DNA of 64,000 nucleotides. Source: Prinsepia uniflora. Taxonomy: Eukaryota; Streptophyta; Magnoliopsida; Rosales; Rosaceae. Below, in pieces: positions 1 through 11,370 of this stretch. The stretch's first letter is position 1, and every line of letters begins with the position of its first letter. The notes under the pieces are model-generated. The model ran no database searches and was not told where the DNA came from. It saw only the letters and a list, made by a program, of their open reading frames with translations. A program made the position numbers and the translations under genes. Where the stretch lies: contig CM064871.1 of the NCBI GenBank assembly GCA_032719365.1, forward strand, positions 72,458,383-72,522,382, written 5' to 3'.

Positions 1-1262
1 ATTTTTTCCATCAATTGAACATTCAATCAGTTTCGAATTAAGTTCAATTAAAGATCTGTGGACTCAATTACAAACAATCTTACCTATAACCTCACGATCA
101 CAGTTGATCGTTCGAAGGACATCCGGCCATTGTTCATCATTCGAAGTCCTTCATTTCCAATCGATTTCTCTCAATTGATGCAACCACAAGCTTCAGTGGA
201 TTCAGGTAAACTCTTTCCCCATCTCAATTGCATCAATTCATGGCTCAAACGCCACGACTCAAACTCGACATTTTCATGGTTACCCGATTCAGTTCAGAGC
301 CAATTGGGCCTCGATTTCTTCCGTTCTTGATGTGGTTCGACTCGTACAGACCTCAAGAAGCTAACTCGAGCTTCAATTCCACTCCTCACGGCCCAATTCC
401 TCCAATTCGATTTTTCCTCCCAAAAACTAAATTTTCGAATTTCCAGTTCCTAGCTCACTCTCAATCTCCCGTTTTTCCCAGACAATTCAATCTCAAAAAA
501 ATCTCTCAATTTTCCCCTCAGAGCCGGCAGTGGAAGGGAGCTGAATTCTCTCAATTTTGTTTCCCCCAATTTGCACGGTTTGAAGAATATGGATGATTAA
601 TGGAGGAAAGAAATATAATTAAACATAATTAATTAATATAACATCATAATTGTGTCTTCCCTAAAACATGGGATCTGGTTTCATGCCTGAATTTAAGGGA
701 TGAGTGACACTTGTCACTCATCCAAGTGTGTCCAGTCACCGAGTACTGTTCATATTAAAATATTATTTTATTCCCGGTTCGTTCGGTTAACCGAGCCCGA
801 TTTCGTGACCATAACTTCGTCGTCGAATCTCCGATTTCAGCATGCCGCCTGTCGTTGGATTCGCATCGACGAGACCTACGTAACGGTCCTTGGCCCTTGT
901 CCATCGGACCTCCCGATCAAAAAGTCAACATTTGGCCCCTAATATGCCAAATTACCAAAATACCCCTCAACTTCCGAACATCATAACTTTCTCTACGAAT
1001 GTCAGAATCGAACGTGCCACCTGTCTATGAACTCGTGACGTCCCGAACTACGTCACAGTCATCGGTCAAAGTCCGTTTGACCGCCCGAACTAAAAGTCAA
1101 CATTTTGCCCACGCCAGGGGCAAAACGGTCATTTTGCCCACGCTAGGGGCAAAACGGTCATTTTGCACGTTTCGTCCGATTTCACTCAACTAATCCCCGA
1201 TTAGTCATTCGAAACCATAATTAATTAATATTCAATCCCGATATTCGGGACGGGTCCTTACA
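1..1262 (-). mobile_element. family-1 3' LTR, cut by window edge
   Basis: This is the left LTR of a minus-strand Ty3/gypsy-like element; its beginning lies outside the window. It matches 6206-7438 almost base for base, with about sixteen substitutions counted by eye, mostly transitions. The one length difference is a 29-bp unit present twice here (about 1108-1165) and once in the other LTR. It ends CCTTACA, the reverse complement of the family start TGTAAGG, and is followed at once by the reverse-complemented polypurine tract. Short ORFs inside it are repeated at the same offset in the other LTR and look like chance. Confidence 0.88.
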
Positions 1263-1263
1263 A

Positions 1264-1275
1264 CCTTCCCTCCTT
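1264..1275 (-). other. polypurine tract
   Basis: On the minus strand this reads AAGGAGGGAAGG and sits one base from the 3' LTR start. The same tract lies before the LTRs at 17,951 and 23,913. It would prime plus-strand DNA synthesis in reverse transcription. Confidence 0.85.
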
Positions 1276-3253
1276 AAAGAATTTCGTCCCCGAAATTCCA
1301 ACTACTCGTATTCCACAACTACCTCGTGGAAAACAAATGGACCTCACAACACGTGTACACCTGTACACCCACTAGCCAATGCAGAACTCGTCTGCACTCA
1401 GACGTCACATCACAGATGCACGTCGTACTGACTACACTCGACCACCCCGAGTGAAAATTAATCACCAGAAATTGGCAATGTCATCATTAAGCTGACTCTT
1501 TCAGCTTGACGGCCCCACGTAATCACTACTGTGCCCTGACATCCGCTCTCATAGAGAGTCACCAAAACTCACCTGTCAGTCCATGCCGACACTACAAGTC
1601 AAACTGTCACCACCAAGCTTTACCACGCTAGTAAAACGCCAATCTGTAACAAATCAGTGACAACACATCATACTACAACGTCCGTCAATGTAGCAAAAGA
1701 TCAACAACATGATCTCCCCTCGCAGGGAAAACTCAATCCTGCGACAAATACCAACAGCAGTAACCCCAACTGTCACCCCCTCAGCGATCCCAGATGCTGG
1801 TAAGGTCACGACAAGGTAACATCTCGCCGCAAAGCAACTTGCGGTCACACTAACCACCAACTCACTCATCCTGAGTATATGCATACCGTCATCACACTCA
1901 AACAGACGGTGTAACTGGAACACATTGAACACCAGCCTAGCAGTGATCACACAACTCAACACTAGAGTTATACTAGCCAACCATGGCTAAGAGCACCTGC
2001 TCAAACAATCACTGAAATCATCAGAATCACTCTGCCCAGTGCATCATGTTCAATGTCCAGTTCACGTTCACAACCTATCCAATGGTATCAGGATTAAGCC
2101 GACTACTAACACGTTCACCAACGTACTACTGGTATAACCCGTATACCGTCACCCGACACCACAAGTCTGCAAAGTATCGTACCCCAAACCATAAACAAGG
2201 TACATACATCTATCCATTGACAAGACTATAACCACCTAGGTCATAGCCAAACACGTTCCAATAATGGAGTCCATTTGCCCAAACCAGCAAGAGACAAATC
2301 GAAACTCCACCCATCATCTAGTTCCAATTCCAAATCTGAATCCGCAATTTCGTAAGAAATCCCGAATCCAAACCCATATATCACATTTTTAATTCATGTC
2401 CAAATCCGAATCCGAAATCATTATTCCGTAAGCTAGCATTTGGAATAATCATTCTGCACCCAAATCCAGTACTCCACTTTCAAGTTCAAAAATCGAATCC
2501 TGGATCGTCACCCAGAATTTCTATTCCAAAACCCGAAATCTCGTTCACGTCCACTCGGACGCACCAAAACCGAACCTATCGGTTACCCATTCATTATACT
2601 CGGTTGACTTCATAAGGAAGCCAATCCAACAACCACACGGTTAAGGTTGACAAAATCCGACCACTTCGAAAACCTACTCACTCGTGTAATATACCATAAA
2701 GGGCTCCACTTCGAAAAGAAGTTCAGTCCCGTCATTTACGACTCACATACCGGAGTAAGAGTGACAAACTCTCTACCCAACTGGATCATCAGGATTACGG
2801 TCCAGATCCATCACGACGTCAGCTGGCCATGAACATCACGATCCTAGATCGTCACAATGCCCAATGTCCATGACATCACAAACCCGATCCACCTAGGATC
2901 CACACGGTTAACTACTAGGAACCATAGGGTCTTACACCCTCATCTAATTCGCGTACTGTCACAACGTTTGACAACTAACGCCCACAATAAGAAAGTTCAG
3001 TCAACGACGAGACATGCCGCGACTGTGGGTTCTCACTCATTACCTCATATCTACCCTTGCCATCCCACCTAGGGAAAACCAAGGATGATCCAAAACAATA
3101 ACACCAATATTCATCCCCGGGTCAAGTTTATTCTGGGCCCAACACGCCCATCTACAAACCAAACTGTTAACAAAAACAACCATCCGGACCCACACTAATC
3201 CGACACATTCAAAACACATGATACAATATTACAATACAAATGGACAATACAAA

Positions 3254-4099
3254 CTATTTACAAGGTATCACGAAAACATGTATCAATACAAGTCCAAGTT
3301 TCCTACAAAAGTGACAAGTGGCAGTGCTGAGGCGACTTGCCCCACCACGCCGCTTACTTGTCGACTGGGTTGAAGTTCCACCCGAAAGAACACCCACCGA
3401 GGGTTGTGACACAAGAGTATGAAGGCTAACTCGCTTCGATGTTTCCTGACTTATCTGTTCAGTATCCTGACGCTCTCGGCGTCGTCCAATGCCCAAAGAT
3501 TGTTCTTGCACAGGTAAAATAGTAGCCTCCACTCGGATGGCAGCATCCGATAACTCCCTCAGGGTAGAATACGAGCCAACAGTTACAGCACCTCGTAACT
3601 CATTCCTCAATCCCTGCTCAAACCTTCGACACTTATCCTCCTCAGTAGCCACATACAGAGGAGCGAAACTAGATAAGTGCAAAAATTGTTGTTCATACTC
3701 GACTACTAACCGATTCCCTTGCTGCAATTGGAGAAACTCAACCTCCTTAGCGTTCCGAAATGAGCGAGGATAAAACTGATCCAAGAATCACTCTCGGAAT
3801 GCATCCCATGCCAAGGTACGGGCATCCCAGCCAGTCAACTGTAAACTATGCCACCACCTGTAAGCATAGCCATCCAAAAGAAAAGTGGCTACGGGTACCA
3901 TGTCCTCCAGGGGACATATCATGACCTCAAAAATCCTTTCCAATCGAGTAAGCCAATCTTCGGCACCATCCGGTCCCGAATCACCACGAAACACAGTGGC
4001 TCCTAACCGTCGAGCTCGCTCAATATCTGGACCTTTACTAACACTACTCTTGCCCCTCCCATCTTCAGACCGTGTACGGGACGCACGACTCGGAGGCAT
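3254..4099 (-). pseudogene. gag: gypsy gag polyprotein, broken by an in-frame stop
   Basis: The start ATG (4097-4099) lies about 30 bp after the primer site. The first part (to 3788) reads a typical plant Ty3/gypsy gag: a basic Arg/Ser-rich N-terminus, then WLTRLERIFEVM, a FLLDGYAYRWW-like core and a WDAF motif. An in-frame TGA at 3788-3790 interrupts it just before the conserved FYPRSFRNAKEVEFLQLQQG block. The same frame continues without a shift to 3254. The second part carries EYEQQFLHLSSFAP and a Ser/Thr-rich linker, then CHFC, which looks like the first half of a CCHC zinc knuckle whose second half is lost. Gag would package element RNA in cytoplasmic particles. A single substitution explains the stop, so the break looks recent. 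Confidence 0.85.
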
Positions 4100-4128
4100 G
4101 ACGTATCAATAGAAATCAAGAACCAAAT

Positions 4129-4140
4129 GCTCTGATACCA
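4129..4140 (-). other. primer binding site (initiator Met tRNA type)
   Basis: Minus strand reads TGGTATCAGAGC, the classic plant site complementary to the 3' end of initiator methionine tRNA. It lies three bases from the 5' LTR (4144-7438) and fixes the orientation of the element. Confidence 0.93.
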
Positions 4141-4143
4141 ATT

Positions 4144-7100
4144 TGACAGGACCCGTCCCAACTGGACGTCAAAAACCGTGCCTGGTCCTGCTCCCGTCTG
4201 ACAAGTCAACTAAAGGTCCGAAACTACCCTTCAGTGCTTGCCAGACAAGGGATGGTTGCGCGGATTTCTGCTGCTGTCACTGCCTCACGATCAATCCCAA
4301 ACGTCGTGCCACGGCCTGGAGGGTCACAAAACAGAAAAGGTGTGAGTGGACAAAAAATGACCTCTTATAAAAACATTTATCAAAACACATTCTTACCCTC
4401 CATTTTTCACAAACTTGCATGCATATCGTAAAACATGAGTAATAGTATGAAATCATTCAAGTATGAACAGTGGACCGATAAAATCAAAACATATTTTCCC
4501 ATGGTCCCCAAAACTCATGTTCACCAAATCAGTTCATGTTGTAAAACATCAAATCCCGGCTCTCAGGCCAAAACATGTGAAAACATAATCACTGGCCATA
4601 AAGACCAAAAACCCGTACTCAATACTAGTACGCGATCACAATCATTACCAATCAGCACTAATCACCAGTGCACAAGAAATATATCAATCCAATCAATCCG
4701 CACTACTCACAAGTGCATAAAATATCACAAATCACATCTGCACTATTCACAAGTGCATAATCAATCAAACTGCACTACTCACAAGTGCTGCACTACGCGT
4801 AGGCCAATATCCAGTCACTCTCGGGAACAGACACCTCTGGGCTCAACCCCCTCGGGCTCAGTCACCTCTGGGCGAACACATCCCCAGGCTCAGACACCTC
4901 CGAGTGGTACATCCAGGCTCAGTCTCATCCGAGAAGCTGACTACCATAGGATCAACTCCCGATCCTACAATCACATCCCCCAAGCTCCGGTCGTCTGGGT
5001 AATCCCCCCAAGCACCGACCGTCTGGGAATATCACAATCACAATGAAAACCATCCCGGGAATTACATCCCAAAACATTTCAATCAAATCTTGACTTCATA
5101 CCAAGTCAAGATCATTCCCAACTGGGTCTCAAAGCCCAAAATACCATTTACACGTATTTCTTTAAAATCACCTTTTAGAACAATAAAATAATCCAGAAAT
5201 CATCATTGACTCACCAACAAAGTCAAAATATCATTTTAGAAATCATTTAAACTCCTGGCCTAGCCCAAAACATCTTGCACGTTCCTCGTAAAACGTGCCC
5301 GAAAAGACTGATTAAAATAATCATAAAATCCCAATAAATCATTAATTTCACAATTTCACAAGTGACTCCAAATCCGAGTCAAAATCACTATTCACTTGGA
5401 TTCTCATGCCCAAAATAACATTATCACGCAAATCCATGCGTTGCAACCTCCGTTGCCATTTTCACGTAAATCCACGAAATTGACCATTGACTCATTCCCG
5501 AGTCACCACATCATTTTTCAATCCATGACTCAATAATCCGAGTCCAACCATTATTTTCAATCAAATTCAATCCTGGACTCATAAACCAAGTCCAAACATC
5601 ATTTTTACCAAATTTCGTAATTTCTCAAAAATTGCCCAAAAATAATAATATAATAATCATAAAACTGAGAAATTACCGGATTGAAACATAAATCATGCCC
5701 AAGCATATCAAATCATATAATAAAGCATTTTAAACCATATATGCATGCATCACAGTTAGAAAATAAAGTCCACTCACACACACCGTTCAAAACGGTCCGT
5801 TTCCGAGCTGCACGTTTTTCCGTAAAATCTGGAAATCACAACTCCTGTCCAAAATCATAATAGAGGGTTACTAACATCTCAAAATACATCATATAATTTT
5901 CCCCAATTTTTCCGGGATTTAAATACGTATTTTTAACGTAATACAAAACTTCGGATACGCGGAACATTATCGAAATAATATCCGATTTCCCCGAAACCAA
6001 CGTCAAAATGTTCGTTACACTGAGAGGATCAAAAGTCATGTTGACCTCACCTTGAGACTAGGCCAGACGCTCCCCCACGCGCCGCCGTGAGTGGCTGCGC
6101 ATGAAATCCACGCGCCTGCTACAGTGTCACCGTCCCAACCCGTTTGTCTGGTAAACGGGTCGTTTAACCCGCGAACAGACCCCGTTGGTTCTCTGTCAAT
6201 TCGACATTTTTTCCATCAATTGAACATTTAATCAGTTTCGAATTAAGTTCAATTAAAGATCTGTGGACTCAATTACAAACAATCTTACCTATAACCTCAC
6301 GATCACAGTTGATCGTTCGAAGGACATCCGGCCATTGTTCATCATTCGAAGTCCTTCATTTCCAATCGATTTCTCTCAATTGATGCAACCACAAGCTTCA
6401 GTGGATTCAGGTAAACTCTTTCCCCATCTCAATTGCATCAATTCATGGCTCAAACGCCACGACTCAAACTCGACATTTTCATGGTTACCCGACTCAGTTC
6501 AGAGCCAATTGGGCCTCGATTTCATCCGTTCTTGAAGTGGTTCGACTCGTACAGACCTCAGGAAGCTAACTCGAGCTTCAATTCCACTCCTCACGGCCCA
6601 ATTCCTCCAATTCGATTTTTCCTCCCAAAAACTAAATTTTCGAATTTCCAGTTCCTAGCTCACTCTCAATCTCCCGTTTTTCCCAGACAATTCAATCTCA
6701 AAAAAATCTCTCAATTTTCCCCTCAGAACCGGCAGTGGAAGGGAGCTGAATTCTCTCAATTTTGTTTCCCCCAATTTGCACGGTTTGAAGAATATGGATG
6801 ATTAATGGAGGAAAGAAATATAATTAAACATAATTAATTAATATAACATCATAATTGTGTCTTCCCTAAAACATGGGATCTGGTTTCATGCCTGAATTTA
6901 AGGGATGAGTGACACTTGTCACTCATCCAAGTGTGTCCAGTCACCGAGTACTGTTCATATTAAAATATTATTTTATTCCCGATTCGTTCGGTTAACCGAG
7001 CCCGATTCCGTGACCATAACTTCGTCGTCGAATCTCCGATTTTGGCATGCCGCCTGTCGTTGGATTCGCATCGACGAGACCTACGTAACGGTCCTTGGCC

Positions 7101-7438
7101 CTCGTCCATCGGACCTCCCGATCAAAAAGTCAACATTTGGCCCCTAATATGCCAAATTACCAAAATACCCCTCAACTTCCGAACATCATAACTTTCTCTA
7201 CGAATGTCGGAATCGAACGTGCCACCTGTCTATGAACTCGTGACGTCCCGAACTACGTCACAGTCATCGGTCAAAGTCCGTATGACCGCCCGAACTAAAA
7301 GTCAACATTTTGCCCACGCCAGGGGCAAAACGGTCATTTTGCATGTTTCGTCCGATTTCACTCAACTAATCCCCGATTAGTCATTCTAAACCATAATTAA
7401 TTAATATTCAATCCCGATATTCGGGATGGGTCCTTACA
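4144..7438 (-). mobile_element. family-1 5' LTR, 3295 bp
   Basis: Complete LTR: on the plus strand it opens TGACAGGACCCG and closes TCCTTACA, which is TGTAAGGA...CCTGTCA in element orientation. Its centre (4655-4788) holds four short hairpins of the form GCACT-loop-AGTGC. The bracketing pair is present: GTGTGAGTGGAC near 4337 and GTCCACTCACAC near 5766. The promoter and start of transcription should lie inside it, but I cannot place them. No long ORF of its own. Confidence 0.92.
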
Positions 7439-7504
7439 GTTAATCCTCGTCTAATCCGTCATTAAGCCCTAATTAATCCCGATAATTCGGGACGGGTCGT
7501 TACA
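7439..7504 (-). mobile_element. remnant of an older family-1 LTR
   Basis: Sixty-six bases ending CGGGACGGGTCGTTACA, the reverse complement of a family-1 LTR start. It resembles 33,655-33,733. The element at 1-7438 inserted into this LTR; the other part of the target lies beyond the left window edge. Confidence 0.75.
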
Positions 7505-7660
7505 ATATATATTGCACGCCTTGGAGACTAAAATTTAGGCCTATAGCAAAATATTTATCATTGATACGCATGTAGAAATATATATACCTAAACTAACAAA
7601 CCTCAACTCGTTAATAAAACGAAAGTATTGAATTTTCAAAAATTTATCACACTAACATAA
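7505..7660. repeat. second copy of the HOP2 downstream flank
   Basis: About 150 bp that aligns by eye with 45,483-45,650, just after the HOP2 stop codon. Shared landmarks in order are a TATATATT-TGCA start, GGAGA, ATTTATCATTGATACGCATGTAG against TTTATCAATGATAAGCATGTAG, AACTCGTTAATAAA against AACTTCTTAATAAA, then TTTATCACACTA against TTTATCGCACTA. Here it is wedged between the family-1 remnant and the family-2 LTR. It may be a duplicated piece of the HOP2 locus or a dispersed repeat found in both places. Confidence 0.65.
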
Positions 7661-8343
7661 ACACCACCACAAGCACACAATCTGTCACCAGGTGATCGAC
7701 AGGCAATGCCAGGCATGGCACTCGGTAGGCAATGCTAGACAAGTCACTCGGCAGGCAATGCCACTCATGTCAACTCGCCAGGTACGTCATTCAAGAGTTG
7801 ATACCAATAACGTACGCCTAACAAGGTCCAAGTCGCAGCCATTCTACATGAGCATTCCACATGCATACTTGGTAGGTACGGTCGGCACCCCTGGTCCAAT
7901 CAGCTAACTGTCAGTACCAACTCCTTGACATGCCAGGAGATCTAATGTCACCTGCCACACATCCCGAATATGCGAGTCACATGGTAATATCTCTTGAGGT
8001 AGCTTAAACCTTACTTCAATAGTGTTCAATCACCACATTCATTGCTCCTATAAATACCCCCCAAAACTCTTTCATAAAGGTACTCTCCCATCTACTTCTC
8101 TCTCTAAACACATACAAAAATAACTCTTCTATCTTTGTGTTGTGATCTGCCTATTGGTCCTCTATTACGCTTACTGACTTAAGCATCAGAGCCTCTTAAG
8201 TCGGCACCCCACCAGTGTCTAGTGTTTCCTCTTTGCCTCACAGGTCACTTGGCAGGCTTAGCAGGATTTGGTTTAGCACTCCCTAGCGGGTCCTAAAACC
8301 TCCATCGGGTCTCATCACGTTAGTTACAGTTTCAAATCAAACA
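7661..8343 (+). mobile_element. family-2 (Tat-like gypsy) 5' LTR
   Basis: This LTR has an inverted partner at 37,416-38,030. The right end is firm: it closes CAAACA two bases before the primer site. The left end is approximate, because similarity to the partner fades around 7661. It has several direct repeats of a GGCAATGCCA-type unit near its start and a TATA-like TATAAATACC at about 8051, placed as an LTR promoter would be. Confidence 0.75.
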
Positions 8344-8345
8344 TA

Positions 8346-8363
8346 TGGCGTCGTCTGTGGGAA
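8346..8363 (+). other. family-2 primer binding site
   Basis: TGGCGTCGTCTGTGGGAA directly after the LTR end. The same motif is inverted at 37,396-37,413. This form of primer site is usual after the 5' LTRs of plant Tat/Athila-type gypsy elements. Confidence 0.8.
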
Positions 8364-8429
8364 TACTGAGTAAGTCCTCCCACTAGCTCATATACCTTCA
8401 CTATATCTACTTGCAGATTCAAATGTTTA

Positions 8430-9430
8430 CCGAGTAAGATGATGGTGAGCTCAATAACACTCCCCATGGGCATTGCAACAGAACCAGAACCGATATGCCT
8501 TCCGAGGCCATGCTCGAAATATTGAGGACCCTTCGTACGAAGATGGCTGAACTCAGAAAAGTAATGCTACTATCAAGAGCAGAAATCACGTGTGGAAAGA
8601 ATAACATCAAAGCACCCTCGTTATTCTCCAGTCCACACGGGAAGAACTGAAGGAATAACGGGCAACTACTGAGCGAGTATCAGTCACCAATGCCAATCAG
8701 CAGCCAACTGAGCCCTGCTGACTAAAACTCCAGAGGCGAATGCTCATTCATCCCATTAATGAGGCAGGACCTTTAGGTACATGAATTTTCCACAACGCTC
8801 GTGAATTACTTGACAGCATACCTGTGCAGATTCAGCCTCGACTGACCTATCCTTCAAACGATCCCATAATCGAGGATCAGCCTCTTCTGCCCCTCTTATC
8901 CCAATGAGCCCACTCTCAGCCAGGATCAGCCCTGAGAAGAACACAACGCCAGAAGGCCCCAGCTCAGCTGATGGAAGATCAACAGTTGCATATCAACCCC
9001 CACCACTTGGAGGATGACGCTGCCTCAACGACTGGCATGTCTGGCAGAAGATCAAAACAGGCCGAACAGCCAAGGAGGAGTACCAACAATGCTAGTCGTC
9101 GACCCATTGCTGAGAGACTCAGAACACACCCTAATCCTTCCAAATCAGATGATGATGTACAAAACTGGAGACTAACAAGCAGAAGACCAAGGCCAACATT
9201 GGCCCTTTTACATATTGCATTCTACAGTAAAGACGTGAGATAAAACTCAAACCTCTCAAGATCGCTCGATACACTGGAAAAGGGAGATCCAGATACTCAC
9301 ATGAACACCAATCCTCTGTGGCATTTAAAAACCTCTCCGACAAGGTCAAATGTCTAATCTTCAGCTCCACCCTCACTAAAGCTGAACTCAACTAGTTCTA
9401 CCGGCGAGAACCACATATGATCGATACTTC
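8430..9430 (+). pseudogene. gag: family-2 gag, N-terminal part, decayed
   Basis: Broken gag reading frames on the plus strand. The start resembles the minus-strand copy at 37,065-37,280, with a shared PSEAMLE and MAELRK. A charged linker follows (ORF 8971-9243). The last stretch reads a KVKCLIFSSTLTKAELN-type motif, the usual core of Tat-type gag ahead of a Trp/Phe-Phe-x-x-Leu segment. The frame has stops and shifts throughout. It is cut at about 9431 by the truncated family-1 LTR and resumes at 26,549. Confidence 0.7.
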
Positions 9431-11355
9431 CCGAAATCTTCTATTCGATGTAAAAAACACTTTGGGACTGGTTTCACGTCAATCGGACACCGTCTCGATA
9501 TGTTTCGGGGCATCAGAAGATTTAGGGTAGGCTTAAAAATAGTTAAAAGTTTGAAAAAATTACGGGGTTTTGGTAGGAGGTTAATAAGGTAGTTAGTAAC
9601 CTTCTATTACGATTTGGACAGGTTCGGGAGTCCCGATGACAGTGATGGGCTCGGGAGAGCCTACTGCACGTAAATCGAGGCGGCATCTCGGACGGTCTGT
9701 GAGTGGACCTTATTTTCTAAATTGGTGCATGCATAAATGTTTATTATATGTTTTAAATACTTGTTTGTGATGCCATGAGTGCATTTGGATGTGTGGTTAC
9801 GTATGAGCACGTATTTCGAGGTTTCGGCCCTATACGGTGCCTATACGGGTATGTATGTCTTTATTGGTCTAAATGAAATGGTTTTGGATTTCCAAAAGGA
9901 TAAACTCGGGTATGAGACCCATTTGGTTTTATCTCGGGCATATGACGCTATTTATGACCTTCGGGTCTAGATCGTGGTCGCGGCGAATGTTTTGTGCACG
10001 GCGATCGATGATACGACGCTCGCCTCCGGATTGGGATGTGTTCCTTCCGGAGAGGTCACGACGCACGATCTGTTGTCGGGTAGCCTGGGGAGGCTCGACT
10101 TCAGAGTGCTGACGGTTCAGGATATCGATCGGTGATGAGTGCACCATGATCTTGTGGTGGTCGCGTCGGTTGATACGTTCACGACGACATACCAGTATTG
10201 AGGGCTGTCCTGGATGGATGGTTGCACGCATCACTATGATCGGAGTCATGACTGACCCTTAGATATCAGGCACGGTGCCTATTTGAGTCATATGTTTGGG
10301 CACGAGACCCAGTTGTTTTACACTGATGCTTTCGGGTTAGGGACCCTAGATGGATTTCCAAATTCATGACGGTTTATGGGAACTAGCATGAACTCTGGAA
10401 AGGTCATTGTGGTTCATGACGGTTTATGGGAACCGGCATGAACCCTTGTCAGGTCGTTGTGGTACATGACGGTTTATGGAACCGGTCATGGAGGATGTTG
10501 TCTATATGTATATGAATATAATTGATGTTATGGATCATGACGGTTCAGGGGAACCGGACATGAATGTTTATGTTATGTATATATATATATGTTCATATAC
10601 CTTCCTTTACTTCTATTATCTCCTCCGGGGAGGGTCGTTGGCCTAGGTGGACCCCGGAATAGTCACGGAGCACTGAATGAGTGGGAGTTGCCCCTGTTGG
10701 GTGCCTTACTCTCAGGAAGGCTAGTACTATAACCTCGGGTAGGGTCGGTGGTCTACGGACATTGACCTTGTCTTTGAGAAGACTCGGATTGAGACCTGGG
10801 TAGCACGTGCGTAGCTTTGAAATCCGTGACAGGATTGGTTGTGTGAATTATATGTATATATGATGTATGCTATATGATATGATATATGATGTGTGTTTAC
10901 ACAAGTTTTGGGCAGTGGCCCGTATGGTTGGTTTCTTATGATTTGGGCCGAGTCCCTTATGGATTTGGGCAGTGGCCCGTATGGTCGTTTTCATTATGGT
11001 TCTTTCAATCTTAGTTTTGGGCTTAGTTCCCACCTATGGTTTTTCTGGATAAATGGTTTTTGAATGCATGCATGCTTTTTAGTGAAGGGCACAAAATGAT
11101 TGGTTTGGATGAAATATGTTTTATAAACTCTTGTTTTGTCCACTCACAGCTTTTAATGTTTTGACTGCCTTTCAGGTTGACATCGAATGTGGACCGTAGC
11201 AGAGACCGAGATATCACATACCTCCTCCGGATCCTGGCGTACTCTGATATCCCGGGAGGGCAAAGGATGAAAATATCCCTTGTCTGACACTTCGTGTCAG
11301 ACGGGAGCAGGGTCATCCCTCATTAATCCCGGGGGGATTGGGATGGGTCATGTCA
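9431..11355 (+). mobile_element. family-1 5' LTR, 5' end deleted
   Basis: Matches the last 1.9 kb of the LTR at 17,951-21,212 at high identity, but the first 1.35 kb is missing and replaced by family-2 gag. It holds four hairpin units (10,363-10,565) with arms CATGACGGTT and AACCGG.CATG. The bracketing pair CTGTGAGTGGAC (9697-9708) and GTCCACTCACAG (11,138-11,149) is present. It ends ATGTCA at 11,355, four bases before the primer site. Confidence 0.87.
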
Positions 11356-11358
11356 ACG

Positions 11359-11370
11359 TGGTATCAGAGC
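11359..11370 (+). other. primer binding site (initiator Met tRNA type)
   Basis: TGGTATCAGAGC, same as the minus-strand element at 4129-4140, right after the LTR end CATGTCA. Shows that the LTR to its left is a 5' LTR. Confidence 0.93.

Larger units (their letters stand above)
1263..4143 (-). mobile_element. internal region of minus-strand family-1 element
   Basis: DNA between the two LTRs of the minus-strand element. Read on the minus strand it runs primer site, gag (broken), then about 2 kb with no long ORF, then the polypurine tract. No reverse transcriptase, RNase H or integrase is visible, so this copy could not move by itself. The non-coding 2 kb is clearly related to 13,211-13,871 plus 16,882-17,950 in the plus-strand element. 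Both share a stretch around TCGTCGTTGACTGA and end in the same polypurine tract, so this looks like a family feature and not random decay of one copy. Confidence 0.85.

Noticed and set aside
58..596. Two overlapping open frames repeated at 6263-6801
   Set aside because: They lie within LTR sequence, are repeated only because the LTR is, and show no domain or codon-level conservation.
4655..4788. Repeat-spacer look of the GCACT...AGTGC units
   Set aside because: Not a CRISPR array: units are short hairpins with uneven spacing in a plant LTR, and other copies have unrelated hairpins.
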